Origin: Alligator mississippiensis
Taxonomy: Eukaryota; Chordata; Crocodylia; Alligatoridae
DNA: 64,000 bases
Assembly: GCF_030867095.1 (NCBI RefSeq)
Contig: NC_081824.1
Coordinates: forward strand, 48,022,882-48,086,881
Direction: 5' to 3'
Positions 23,283 through 33,700 of this stretch are shown piece by piece. A program made the translations under genes and the position numbers. The notes beneath the pieces were generated by a model. That model was not told the DNA's origin. It saw only the letters and a list, made by a program, of their open reading frames with translations, and did no database searches. Positions within the stretch are counted from its first letter, which is position 1, and the number at the start of each line of letters is the position of its first letter.

Positions 23283-26094
23283 CTTACACACATAAAATTT
23301 ACCTAGATATTTCTAAAAGTTCTTTAGAAAGCACAGGAAATTTTTAAACAAATGTTAAGGCTATCAAGCTGGATTCCTGAGATACATGTACTGATGAATA
23401 TTCCTTCTCTGTTTAACACATAAATCCTTCTAAAAAAACCTCTTAAGCGAGACATTTCTAATGCTAATATTTTCAATATATTTTTATTTGCAGTTAAACC
23501 TTGCACAGATAAAGAGAATTGTATTAATACTATACTTTTGATTAATAGCTTTATAAAAAAGCTGGTAATCAACTCTAAAAAACAGGAACTGATGTTATCC
23601 AAGCTGCTGTTTATAATGAACAGACCTACCATTTAATTGTCATTTGAAAAACATTTACCTTTGGTGAAGACAGCCCATTTTATGGTAGTCACTCAATGCC
23701 ATACAGCTCTAGAAAAACAAGCATTCAACTCTGTTATAAAAGATTCTCTGGACTAGTGCCTAAGCACAGCAAGCAACATAATGCAAAGAAATGAAGTTTC
23801 AGAAAGTCATTTTTTAAGAAAAAGAAAAACAACACGAATATATACTTGAGTGATAATAGTTGCAGCTCTCTCAGCACTTTCCTGAGTAATTTTCATATAC
23901 TCTTACATAAAATGAGGTCCTAGTCCGTCAAAAACACCATCAGCAAATCAAATGAAAAATGGTTGCTACCAAACAAGAAATAGGAGTCGAAATAGGAGTC
24001 CTGAAGTCCCTCCCTTAGCAGATGCAGGCCTAGTCAGAAAAACTTTCATATACAGCTATCTTGTAAAGATGACCAGAAAAGTCCTAAAAGCACAGGGGAA
24101 AAGCAGCTGATTTTAAAAGACAGTGAACATACAAACCCAGCTATGGGAGTCAGGGAGAGATGCACACAACTGTGGCAAAGAAAAAAAAAAAAAAGCAAGC
24201 CAGAGGATTAACCTGATTCTCAAGAGCCACTAAATCTGTCAAGTCTGGTGTCATTTATGATCCCCATACTTCTTCCCTAGGCATTTTTAATTGTCCAGAG
24301 TCTCTGTGAGTGCCATGAATCCCTTCTGAAGTCACAGACAAGCTGGCAAGAGGAGAGGACGGCCTGTACAACACGCTCTGTACAAATGCAACAAAGCAGT
24401 ATTATTAGTTAGGCTTAATATACACAGTACAAACCCTGCTAGAAGGAGCCATGCAGTCCATCTGAGAGAAGCCAGAGCTGACTGAACTGTGCCATCCTCC
24501 CTAGCTGGGAATTGGGGAAGAGGAAAGGGGTGGGGAGGATGGCTATGGGGAAGGAAGTGATTTTCCACCCACCAACAGTAAAGCAAACAAAGGCAATGCA
24601 GCCACTAACCAGGGACAACCAGGAGCTTTCCCTAGTGAAAGCAACCCAGGAGCTCCCCTCTCTGGCCTTTTCTTTCCAGTGCTCTCCCTCAAGGCTGGAA
24701 GGGGTTTACCAAAGGCAAGACTAAGTGTAAGATATTTTTTCCAAGTTAGAAAAAAAATCCTTATCCAGCTGGGTTCTTCATATCCCCAAGACCAAGTTAA
24801 ATATTGAAGCAACCACCTAATACAACAAATGAATGATCTGATTCAGCAGAATAAATATTTTACAATCACACAGGCCCCAGTTGCACAATAAACTGCTCCA
24901 GGTATCATCTGCACGCAGGATTAAGCCTCTAATATAGCTGTACAAATGCAAAGGACCTGATCCTTCATTGCTTGAGTACCAGAAGCTCCATCGAGCCAAA
25001 TTAAGTAGAGAGTCAGAGAAGACAACATTAATAGCAAGCAATTAATATCACCCCCTTTGCCAGGCACTACTGTCTTACTGTCTTTTTCTCCAACTCCTCC
25101 TGCCTTTCTCCATTTTCTCCTGACTTTTTCTTGAAATGGATAACAGAGACATTTTCCATCTTCAGTCATGCCAGTATCTATGCTGAACTTGAAACTCAGG
25201 AGCAGCGTACATGCTCAGACTTCTGAGCAATATTTTATGAGAATGAATCCTGCAATGGAATTCAGACATAAAAAGTTTGGCGCCCTACAATGCAGGGACT
25301 TCTAGTGAATAAGTTGCTTCATGGTGGCTTTCTCAAACTGATTTAATTTGAAGATGTGATAGAATCTCCAGAAATGTAATTCAAAGATCTGGGAAGTTAG
25401 ACTTGGTATCAATATACCTTGGCCTTTATAGTATTTAATTTTTTTTTTAAATTGAGCCCACAGATCATTCTTAAATGATGCCAGCTGGAGCAGGTTATGC
25501 TTATTAAAGGGAAAAATTTAGCATTAAATCATTCCTATAACATCAAATGTATAAATGTATTTATTTGTACATTATAATTAGCAATCTTATTATCCCACTC
25601 CTTTAGCATAACCCATAAACTATGTGAGTGGAATATAATGAATGTTTTCAGTTTTCATCTAAAAGGACAGACAAGCATATTTTGTGTGGGGGGGTCTGAT
25701 AAATTATCTTGACAGCTTAGAAAGCTAGAATATACACAACAACCATATCAGCTGCTTTTCAGAGTTATCTGAAATGCTCAGTTGCCTGTAACAGGATCAC
25801 ATCTTCTAGGGACTATTTATAATTGCACTACTAAGTTTTACTGTTAGTAACTCCATAATAGAAACTTACTTATTTTACTCAAACACGTAATGTGGCTCAT
25901 TGAGACAGGACTCTTCATACTGTGACATGAATGCTGACTTGTGAGAGCTTCTCTCAGAAGTATTTGAAAGCTCTTAAGAAAGAGAAAAAGATGCATAAAC
26001 CTTGGCTACGAAAATGTATGTTTAACACTACATTTCAACAAAGTTAGGTCTGGAGTGGCCCTGCAACTTGTGCCACTCAGACACACCCCGGTCT
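23283..26094. other. Unassigned leader-intron sequence
   Basis: No gene recognised. It contains the 130-bp module at 25589-25718 and poly-A near 24180-24194. Confidence 0.45.
25589..25718 (-). repeat. 130-bp module, partner of 17406-17539
   Basis: Complement of the hAT-borne module. No terminal inverted repeats or target duplication are visible around this copy, so it may be the original host sequence. Weak similarity to the 17.4-kb copy may resume past a gap of about 38 bp towards 25760. Confidence 0.85.
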
Positions 26095-26290
26095 CTGCAT
26101 ATGGTGGTCCAGCATGGGAACAGGCTGCCTAGAGAAGCTGTGGAATCTCCATCCTTGGAAACTTTCAGGGAATGCAGGTTGGATGCACACTTGGCTGACA
26201 GGGTGGGTTAGGCAGGGATGACTCTGCCTTGAGCTGGGGGCTGGACTAGATGACCGTGTGAGTCCCTTCCAGCCCAACTTTCCTATGAAG
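26095..26290 (+). mobile_element. CR1 3'-end fragment
   Basis: 'gggaacaggctgcctagagaagctgtggaatctccatccttgga', 'gagctgggggctggactagatgacc' and 'cccttccagcccaactttcctatga' are the usual CR1 3' UTR blocks, about 195 bp. Confidence 0.85.
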
Positions 26291-26608
26291 CTATCAGCAA
26301 AGCCACTGGGATCTGGGCAGTTACAGGGATCCGCCTACAGAAGCCATGCAGCCCCAGGACCTTTTAGAGGCCAATGCCAAGGGCTCAGTCCCTCTCCCTC
26401 ACTAGAAGTTCAGGTGAGGGCTATGAGGGAGCTGGCGGGGCAGGCAGCCTGGCCTGTTCTGAAAGCCTGGGCAAAGGGCAGGACTGGTCATCTCTGGTTT
26501 GACAGGGCATCTGCTGCAGGGGCCAAGGCTTGCTGAGAGCACAAACAGAAATCACAGAAGAGGGGTCAGATTTTTACCCAATCAGCCATTTTTGAAGTTG
26601 CCTGCAGT

Positions 26609-26791
26609 TAGGGTTGCCAACGCTCCCAGATTGGCCAGGAGTCTACCAGAGTCAGCATCAATCTCCCAGTGACTGCTGAAAGCAATCCAGATCAATATTG
26701 TGAATGGGTTGGAAAGTACAATTAATGACATTACATCATGTTGGAAAAAAAAATTCTCCCTGAATAGCTTCAGTCAGAGTTGGCAACCCTA
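26609..26791. mobile_element. hAT-like MITE, 183 bp
   Basis: Inverted ends TAGGGTTGCCAAC / GTTGGCAACCCTA, with a near-matching 8-bp duplication, cctgcagt (26601-26608) and tctgcagc (26792-26799). Confidence 0.85.
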
Positions 26792-26934
26792 TCTGCAGCC
26801 TGCACTTGTGTTTGGTCACAGGTATAAACTGTTTTCTGTGGCCAGATTGGACAAAACATGTCACTTATGTTTGCATCTGGAGGCAGCAGGAACACTTTGC
26901 AGATCCTCCTCAGCAGAAACCCCTGAGATCATGG

Positions 26935-27105
26935 CAGGGGTGGGCCAGATGTGGCCCACCAGGCCATTTTATCCAGCCCACAGGGCCCCTAAAAAAAATT
27001 CAGAAAATTAATAGTTATCTGCCCCTGGCTGCCTGTCATGCAGCCCTCAATGGCTTGCCGAAACTCAGTAAGCAGCCCTCTAACCAAAATAATTGCCCGC
27101 CCCTG
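26935..27105. mobile_element. hAT-like MITE, 171 bp, beside the promoter
   Basis: Inverted ends CAGGGGTGGGC / GCCCGCCCCTG, and 8-bp duplication gatcatgg (26927-26934) and gattatgg (27106-27113), one mismatch. It ends about 220 bp before the first ZNF143-like motif. Confidence 0.88.
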
Positions 27106-27328
27106 GATTATGGGCTAGCAGGCATCTGAGGGGAGAACATTATATCCCCCCACCATTGTTCCCAGGCCACTGACAAGGCCCATGAGTCTAAGCGCAAAGG
27201 CGGGTCAGCGAGCTCCAGCCCCTTCCTACAAATCCCTGGGGGCAGCCCAGGTTCTGCCCCATGACAGCGAGTAGCAGCCCCAGCCCAGCATGCACCGCGC
27301 CACCCACCCTCCAAGAGCTTGGGGCGGG

Positions 27329-27346
27329 ACTACACTTCCCGGCATG
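27329..27346 (+). promoter_or_regulatory. ZNF143/STAF-like motif 1
   Basis: ACTACACTTCCCGGCATG is very close to the ZNF143 (STAF) consensus of the form ACTACAATTCCCAGCATGC. This motif is common in bidirectional CpG-island promoters. Confidence 0.75.
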
Positions 27347-27376
27347 TCCCGCTCCGCCGAATCCTAGGGATGAGGG

Positions 27377-27390
27377 GTTTCCCAGCATGC
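27377..27390 (+). promoter_or_regulatory. ZNF143/STAF-like motif 2
   Basis: GTTTCCCAGCATGC matches the core half of the ZNF143 consensus, 48 bp after motif 1 and on the same strand. Confidence 0.6.
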
Positions 27391-27423
27391 ACCATTTCGC
27401 CTTGCGCCCAGTGTGCCAAGGCG

Positions 27424-27440
27424 ACTGCGTTTCCCGGCAG
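27424..27440 (+). promoter_or_regulatory. ZNF143/STAF-like motif 3
   Basis: ACTGCGTTTCCCGGCAG is a third, looser match, again about 47 bp downstream and in the same orientation. Confidence 0.5.
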
Positions 27441-27458
27441 GCTGCGCGGCCGCCAGGG

Positions 27459-27467
27459 GCCAATCGG
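27459..27467 (+). promoter_or_regulatory. CCAAT box (NF-Y type)
   Basis: GCCAATCGG is a good NF-Y site, 20 bp after the third ZNF143-like motif and about 100 bp before the YY1-like site. Confidence 0.55.
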
Positions 27468-27565
27468 AGAGCGGGGCGGTGCTCTGGCTCCTGTCTCGCT
27501 GCTGGCGGGGCATGTTTGGCCGCGGTCTTGGCTGCTCTAGGTCCTCCCGCCCCTCACTCTTCGAG

Positions 27566-27577
27566 AAGATGGCTGCC
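27566..27577 (+). promoter_or_regulatory. YY1-like element near the FBXO9 transcription start
   Basis: AAGATGGCTGCC matches the YY1 consensus AAnATGGCnGC. In CpG promoters, such sites sit just downstream of the start of transcription in this orientation. That suggests FBXO9 transcription begins near 27.54 kb (inference). Confidence 0.5.
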
Positions 27578-27711
27578 GTACGCCGGGCCCGCAGTGACTC
27601 CCGCTGCGTGGTGCGCTTCTCTGACCGAGAACTCTGCTAAGCCCCTGCGGGGCGGGACACGAGCCGGGCGGGGGCCGCACCCCCGGGCAGCAGCGCCGGA
27701 GCGAGCGCAGC

Positions 27712-27714
27712 ATG
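27712..27714 (+). CDS. FBXO9: FBXO9 coding exon 1 (ATG only)
   Basis: The initiator ATG is immediately followed by a GTGAGC donor, so only Met is coded here. The rest of the exon is CpG-rich 5' UTR whose 5' end is not fixed. A sits at -3, and the next exon supplies G at +4, giving a strong Kozak context after splicing. Confidence 0.88.
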
Positions 27715-30700
27715 GTGAGCCCGGGGCCGGGCCGCGTCTCCCGGCCGCTCTGGGAGGCCGCCGCTTCTCGCCCCTTCCCTAGCCCCACCCGAGCCCGGCG
27801 GGAACGGCCGCCCCCCCCCCCCCCCCGGCTGTTACAACGGTAAACAATCCGGGCACTTACTTAAACTGTCCCGTCCCCCCCGGCTGTTGCGGCGCCCTCG
27901 GCCGGGGCCGAGCCTGAAGGAAAGAGGGGACCCACGTGCGGAGCAGCTGGACGGCAAGTAAAGGAGAGGGCAGCGCCAGGGTGACGGAGGAGGTCCAGAA
28001 ACGGTGCCAGAGGCGAGGGTTTCCGAGGGTGGCAGCTTTTACTGAGCCGGTGATATGGCTAGGGTAGGGTTAGAGGAGCTTGGGATCGCGAAACGGGAGG
28101 TCCCTGCCTTGTCCGTCAAAGAACGGCTTAAGCTCGTCTAGCTCGACCCCAGCTACGTCTCTGGTCCAGTAAAAGCTGTCGCCCTGGAATGCCCTCATCT
28201 CTCACGGCACTAATGGGCCATCACCCTAAGAAATCTTTGCTTATCTGTGGGAAGGTCGTAATATTCTTGGGGCTCTGTCTAACTGGGCCCAGATCATAAA
28301 AGCTCCTTAGGTGCACAGAGCAGGTAAAAGTGTTAATTGGAGCATGCAGTAGCCAGGGAAAGGCCCATGGGGATCCTCTAAATCTGCGACCGTGTCACAG
28401 ACACAACCCCTTTGGACTTGAAGACAAATAGTTCACCTAAAGTTTGCTTTCATCCCCAAATGGTCTAGTGGTTGTGGGTGATGCAAAGACTACCTTTTGC
28501 GTTGGATCAGCTGAGCCTGGTGTTAACTGTACCGGGGAACCTGTATGTCAGTAACCTCAGTCTTTACTTCAGTACTGTTAAACTCTAGTTGGGAGTTGCT
28601 AGGCTGCTGTACCGTTTAAGGGAAAAAACCTGGACTTATAGCTTGCAAAACAATATCAACTTGAACTCTGAACATGAACAAGCTCTTTGGATATGACAAG
28701 TTTAAACAGAGCTTTGTAAACAAATGCATGAGTTAACCTGACCCACGTGTTTTTACAGGGCATAATCCGAAACAAGTTGGCTCACGGTTACCAGGTTTCC
28801 CCACTTGGTTGTTTCTTTTGCTAGTTTTTATTGATATGGACCTCATAAACTCATTAGACAGTTGTATAGTTGTGTTAAAGTGGTTCCGGGTGAAAATGCC
28901 TTTAAGCAGCATGATAACGTCCTTATTATGTTGCTAGTATAGAGACAGGAATAGAATGGATAATTTGGCAGTGAAGTTAGTAAGGGAAAGGCTAACAAGA
29001 GAGAAGCTCATGTTTACCTCTGCAGAGGAGGCGAGGTTAAATAATCGGGAAAACAGTCTTGTGTGAACTCCAGAACATTGCAGAGCTTCACATTACATTG
29101 ATATTTCAGTTTCAGTTTCTCAAAGTGGGAGAAGAAACATCATATTACTGAACTGATTCTCAATCAATTCACAAGATAAACCCTGAGATTTTAAATATGA
29201 AATCATAAATTTAAAAGCATTCACCTGTTGTGGTCTTTCTGAGTTCTTTGCACCTGAAGAATTGTTCTGCAGTCAAAAAGTGGAAGCTAAGAGCTCTCAT
29301 TTTCTGAGGAGCACCTTGAGTCCAAAATGGTTGAGAACCACAAATTGGAGATCATTTACTAGATCATGTACTATGTGCAGACACAAGTGACTGGTCAGAA
29401 TTTTAGCTAAAAGATCTCTTAAACTTGCGGCTAGTCAGATGGGCTTTGCACAGGCCTGGAAGTTCAGATGGGGCAGGCTCAGGTGTTTGGACTGTGTGTG
29501 AGCTGTTTAAGGTCTTTTCCTATAAAATGGCTCAGGCAACACTGACTGATATTCTGAGAGTTCAGTGACCAGTGTAAAAACTTGGTAGCCAAGACAAAAG
29601 TTGACAATATGAAGTAGTGTGAAAGGACAGTTGAGTAGTGGATTACTCAATTTAGATTTTACATTTAGGTATTTTTGTTCCAGAAAGCTTTCAGTGGTAA
29701 AATTCTTTTAACTTCACCACCGTTATATTTTGCTATTGTGTAATTTTTAATAGGTTTAAGTGGTTTAACAAGAATGCCCCTTTTCCTGGAAATCAGTGCG
29801 CATACCCACTGTATTTACAGGCTGCGTAGGTGCTTAGATACTGTATTTATGGGGTATTCCAAGTCCAGTCCACAAGTTGCATTGACCGAGAAATAACAGT
29901 GTCTAATTAGATGTATAAAGCAGAGTTTAAGGAAAACACAAATTTCCAAGTGAAGCTTCTGACTCTGAAAGCTAGAAAAACTGTTTTAGATTATAAATTA
30001 TCTAGAAATAATCATCTTCCTGGTAGCTTTTTTAAAAGTATTGAACATTGAGATTCAAAAAAATGCAATTTGAATGTCAGATCGCAAACTGAAAATGAAT
30101 TGATTCAGTGTCATTTACTCCGTGGAAGCTGTGCATACTGCAGTGCAAGTTCTGAAAAATATCAGCAGTCCTGGGACACAGTCATTCAGATATAGACAAG
30201 AGCAACCTGTATGGATGACAGACCAGCCCAGCAGACCCATTGTAATCTAGGACACTAGACACACATGCTGTAGCCAAACTTTAGAGTGGCCAGTTATTAG
30301 TTGCATTCAGATACTACATTCAACATCTCCCAAAAACTAGATGATAGATCAAGATAAAGCATTAACTTGCTTCCTCCTGCGTTTTTGCAGAGCTAGATAT
30401 ATGGGTTGAGTCAGTGTATACTCAGCTTAAATTGGAATGGAACCCAACTTTTAGTCAAGGCCAAATCTCCTTTCTAAGGCCATCTGGCTAAACATTGATG
30501 TTTTAACGCTACAATTCTAGTAGCAACTGGACATTGATTTTAATATTTAAATTTTGATCTTGTGTATTAAAACAGCCATTTGGAAAAGTGAGTGTTAACA
30601 TATTTTTGATGTATTGAAATACAGAACTGATTTAAGTAGTTGTCTATTTTTTGTACTGTATTTTTAGTACTCTTCTGAAATATTTGTTGAGACTGTGTTT

Positions 30701-33700
30701 TGTTTTGTTTTTTTTAGAGTGGGTGAGCTCTAGTAGTGGTATGTTGTTGTCGTCGTTGTTTTCTCGCCTGCCGCCCCCCCCCCCCCCCCCCCCCCCAATT
30801 TCAGGATTATGTCTTTCACTGAACCAGATTTTCCCTCCTAATGTAAACCTAACATTCAAACTGTGGCTTTAAGGTCTTAATTTGCAATAGCTGTAATCGT
30901 CAGTAAAACTAAAGTTTCATTTTGTTCAGTCATTGTTTGCAATATATATCTTATGATTGACTCCCCAATATTAGTCTGTTTTTTGTGCTCTGTTTATAAG
31001 CATTAATTACAGTTTTGTTTTGTTTTTAAAACAATAGCTAGATTTTATTTTTTTTAAAGGTCCTTAAGTCTCAAGCACTTTTAGTAAAAACAGTTTGTTT
31101 GATGTGGAGGTTGCACTGTGTCTCATTCATTGTGTATTCTTTGGTTTATTAAAGACCCTTGCACTTAAGCTTAATATGTAGCATTTCCAAAAGCCATGCT
31201 AACGAGATCTGCATGTTGGTACACACTTCCTATGCTGTGCTAATCAAAATAAAACCTGTTCTTGGTTGACATATACTTACCTATTTCAGTTTTACTTGCA
31301 TAGTTGTGTGTAGTTTTTGTTTTTTTAAAGGACACAAGTTACATGGTTAATTTTTGAAACTTAGTAAAGATTTAAAAATGTTTGTAAACCTTATTCAATA
31401 ATATAGTGTGGGGATTCCTGTTTTCATTAGTAATAGCTTTTTAAGTTTTCAGTTTCAAGTATGTGACCATTTCTCTTCCCTTGCATTGGAGAGAGACTGA
31501 ACAGAGTAAGCTAAAGAACTTTTCTCTTAAGAAGCCATGATATTGCCAGAACAAATAGCTGTTTCCTACTATGTGCGCAAAATAAAGCAGGCAGAGAAAA
31601 CAGTCCCATGTCATGGTTTTTTTGGTAGTGGTCTTCTTGTTATTTAAGGTATCTCAACCGTGATCACCAGAATTTTGGGCCATGCTTTGATATTGTTCAG
31701 CAATATTGTCCATCAGAATACTACCTTCTGTCACTCATAACCAGGGAACCAGGTTTTCCATTTCCCATGGAAAAACAGAGAAAGCCATGGATTTCCCCTT
31801 TTTATCAGAGAAAACGCGGATTTCTCCTTTTAGCAGAGAAACCCACGGATTCCCCACATTTGCAAAGAGCTCTTCAGGCTGGTTGAGCTCCTGCAACAGG
31901 GCAGGAAACCTGGCCCTGCCTGCAGGGGGAAGGGTGGGGCCTGAGGCCCTCAGTCAGCCAAGGCACACCTGGGCTTAGCTCAGCCTCACTCTTTGCTCCT
32001 GGAGCCTGTGTGTGTGGCTTGTTGGGGGCCTGGGACCCCTCTGGCAGGGTGGGGTGGGTTTGTAGGTCACAGCTAGGGGGCACTAACAGGGCTGGGAGGA
32101 GCCAGGAGCTGGCCCCACCCCTGCCCGAGCAGGTGGCATCAGTGGAGGAGCTGGCTCTGCTGCAGTTGCCTGCTGTTGGGGGCAGGGAACTGCAGACTTG
32201 GCTTCCTGGCCCCATAGTCCTGGCAGCTGGGGGCCCCCTCTGGCAGGGACTGTGGGGCAGGGACTGTGGGGGGGGGGGGGCGGGGGCAAGAGGCACAAAT
32301 AGGGAGCGGGGGCTGTTGTGGGGGCACTTGAGGGACACCAGCAGGGCTGAGGTATGCTTTGGGGTACCATCGGGGGGAGGGGGGGCTTTTAATTTTAACA
32401 ACAGATTTTGGGGGTTTTGTCAAATAATTTTTTGTTTTTGTTTTTTTAATCGGAGAAAACCAGGAGCCCTGCTCATAACTTTAGAGTGCATCTTTCCCTC
32501 TTCCAGTTTGATTTCATAGTTGTAACATCACAATACCACTTGCATCTCTGCAGTCATTTATGATATGCCTAGTGGGTACAGAAAATGCAAGACGGATTCA
32601 GGTCTTGTTAGCAGAATTCCTTTAGTGAACACTGCTTGCCTGCAGTGTCTTAAAATGCTTCTTGATTAATGTGACACACTAAAGCTATAGCAAATATGCC
32701 AATATTAATTTTATATTGGATTATTTCACTTACATCATGTTTGAAATCCGATTAGGATTTTCATCCAGAATTGGAGGGATTCTTCAGATAAACTCTTTAA
32801 AAATGGGGAGAATGGGATATTCCAGATTGCTAGCCTCAATGAAAGATGGTTGATTTACATTTCGAACTAGCAACGAAGCTTTTGATTCTGGCTCTTCTGT
32901 TTGGGATGTAAACTTTCACAATGCAGACCAATGCACTTTGTGGGGTATTACATTTGCAGTGCAAAGGAAAACAGTAAGTAGAAGAGAATTAGGTGGCACT
33001 TTTTACATTTCAGGGTGATGCTGCTAAGCATTTTGCCACTGGATGCTGAACCAATTGTTCAGGCACTGTTTTAGCTGCATATATATATAAAGGTGATTTA
33101 CAACTAAGTTGCAAAGGAACACTTGGTACATTTATATGTATGGTAAAATGCACCAAGTATTCCTTTGCGACTTAGTTGTAAAGCACCTTTATAAGCAGGA
33201 CTGCTGTGTTGAACTTTTTAAATGAGTGAAGACAAACCAAATGTGCAGTCAGTTTCCTCTAGAAAGTTATGACTAATTTTCATGAGGTATGAAGTTTGCA
33301 AGCAATCTGATTTTTGTGGAGTTAAATATCTTTTTCATGATAACTATATGGCAGCTAAGTAGTCCTGACACTGGCCAATTGAAGTCAAACACAAAAGCAT
33401 TCTTTTCATTAACAGTTTAATAACAGACCTGACACAGTTGAATTACTTGTACATATCAACAGGAACATGTGGATGGGGAGGGAAATATATCTAATTTTTT
33501 TTAAGTGAGATTCTGTGAAGCTGGTGCTATGTAGAAGTGTTAGAGATGCATATACAGGCTGTATATTCATGTCTTACTGTTCTCTACTAGGCAGAAGCTG
33601 AAGAAGATTGTCACTCTGATCTGGTAAGAACTGATGACAATGAAAGGCCTGGTGAAGCCAATCTTCAGGTGTGTTTCACACTACAATTTTTGCTAAAAGT

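Larger units (their letters stand above)
27290..27960. promoter_or_regulatory. CpG-rich bidirectional promoter of CILK1 and FBXO9
   Basis: A sharp rise in G+C and CpG compared with the AT-rich flanks, ending in the FBXO9 start exon. The gene order (CILK1 to the left on minus, FBXO9 to the right on plus) matches the head-to-head pair known in human. No TATA box is evident. It holds three ZNF143-like motifs, a CCAAT box and a YY1-like motif, listed separately. The CILK1 leader exon and its donor on the minus strand could not be placed with confidence. Confidence 0.85.
27715..33590. other. FBXO9 intron 1
   Basis: About 5.9 kb. The first 250 bp are still CpG-rich. It holds C-runs (27811-27826; 30774-30796), a hAT relic at 29152-29341, the hAT element at 31742-32471 and the hairpin MITE at 33086-33193. 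No further exon recognised. Confidence 0.6.

Noticed and set aside
27261-27782. 173-codon plus-strand frame across the CpG island
   Set aside because: It overlaps the promoter and the FBXO9 start exon in another frame. It is open because of G+C richness and has no recognisable domain.
31874-32519. 175-codon (minus) and 169-codon (plus) frames
   Set aside because: Opposed frames within the GC-rich interior of a hAT element; the sequences are Pro/Gly-rich with no family match.
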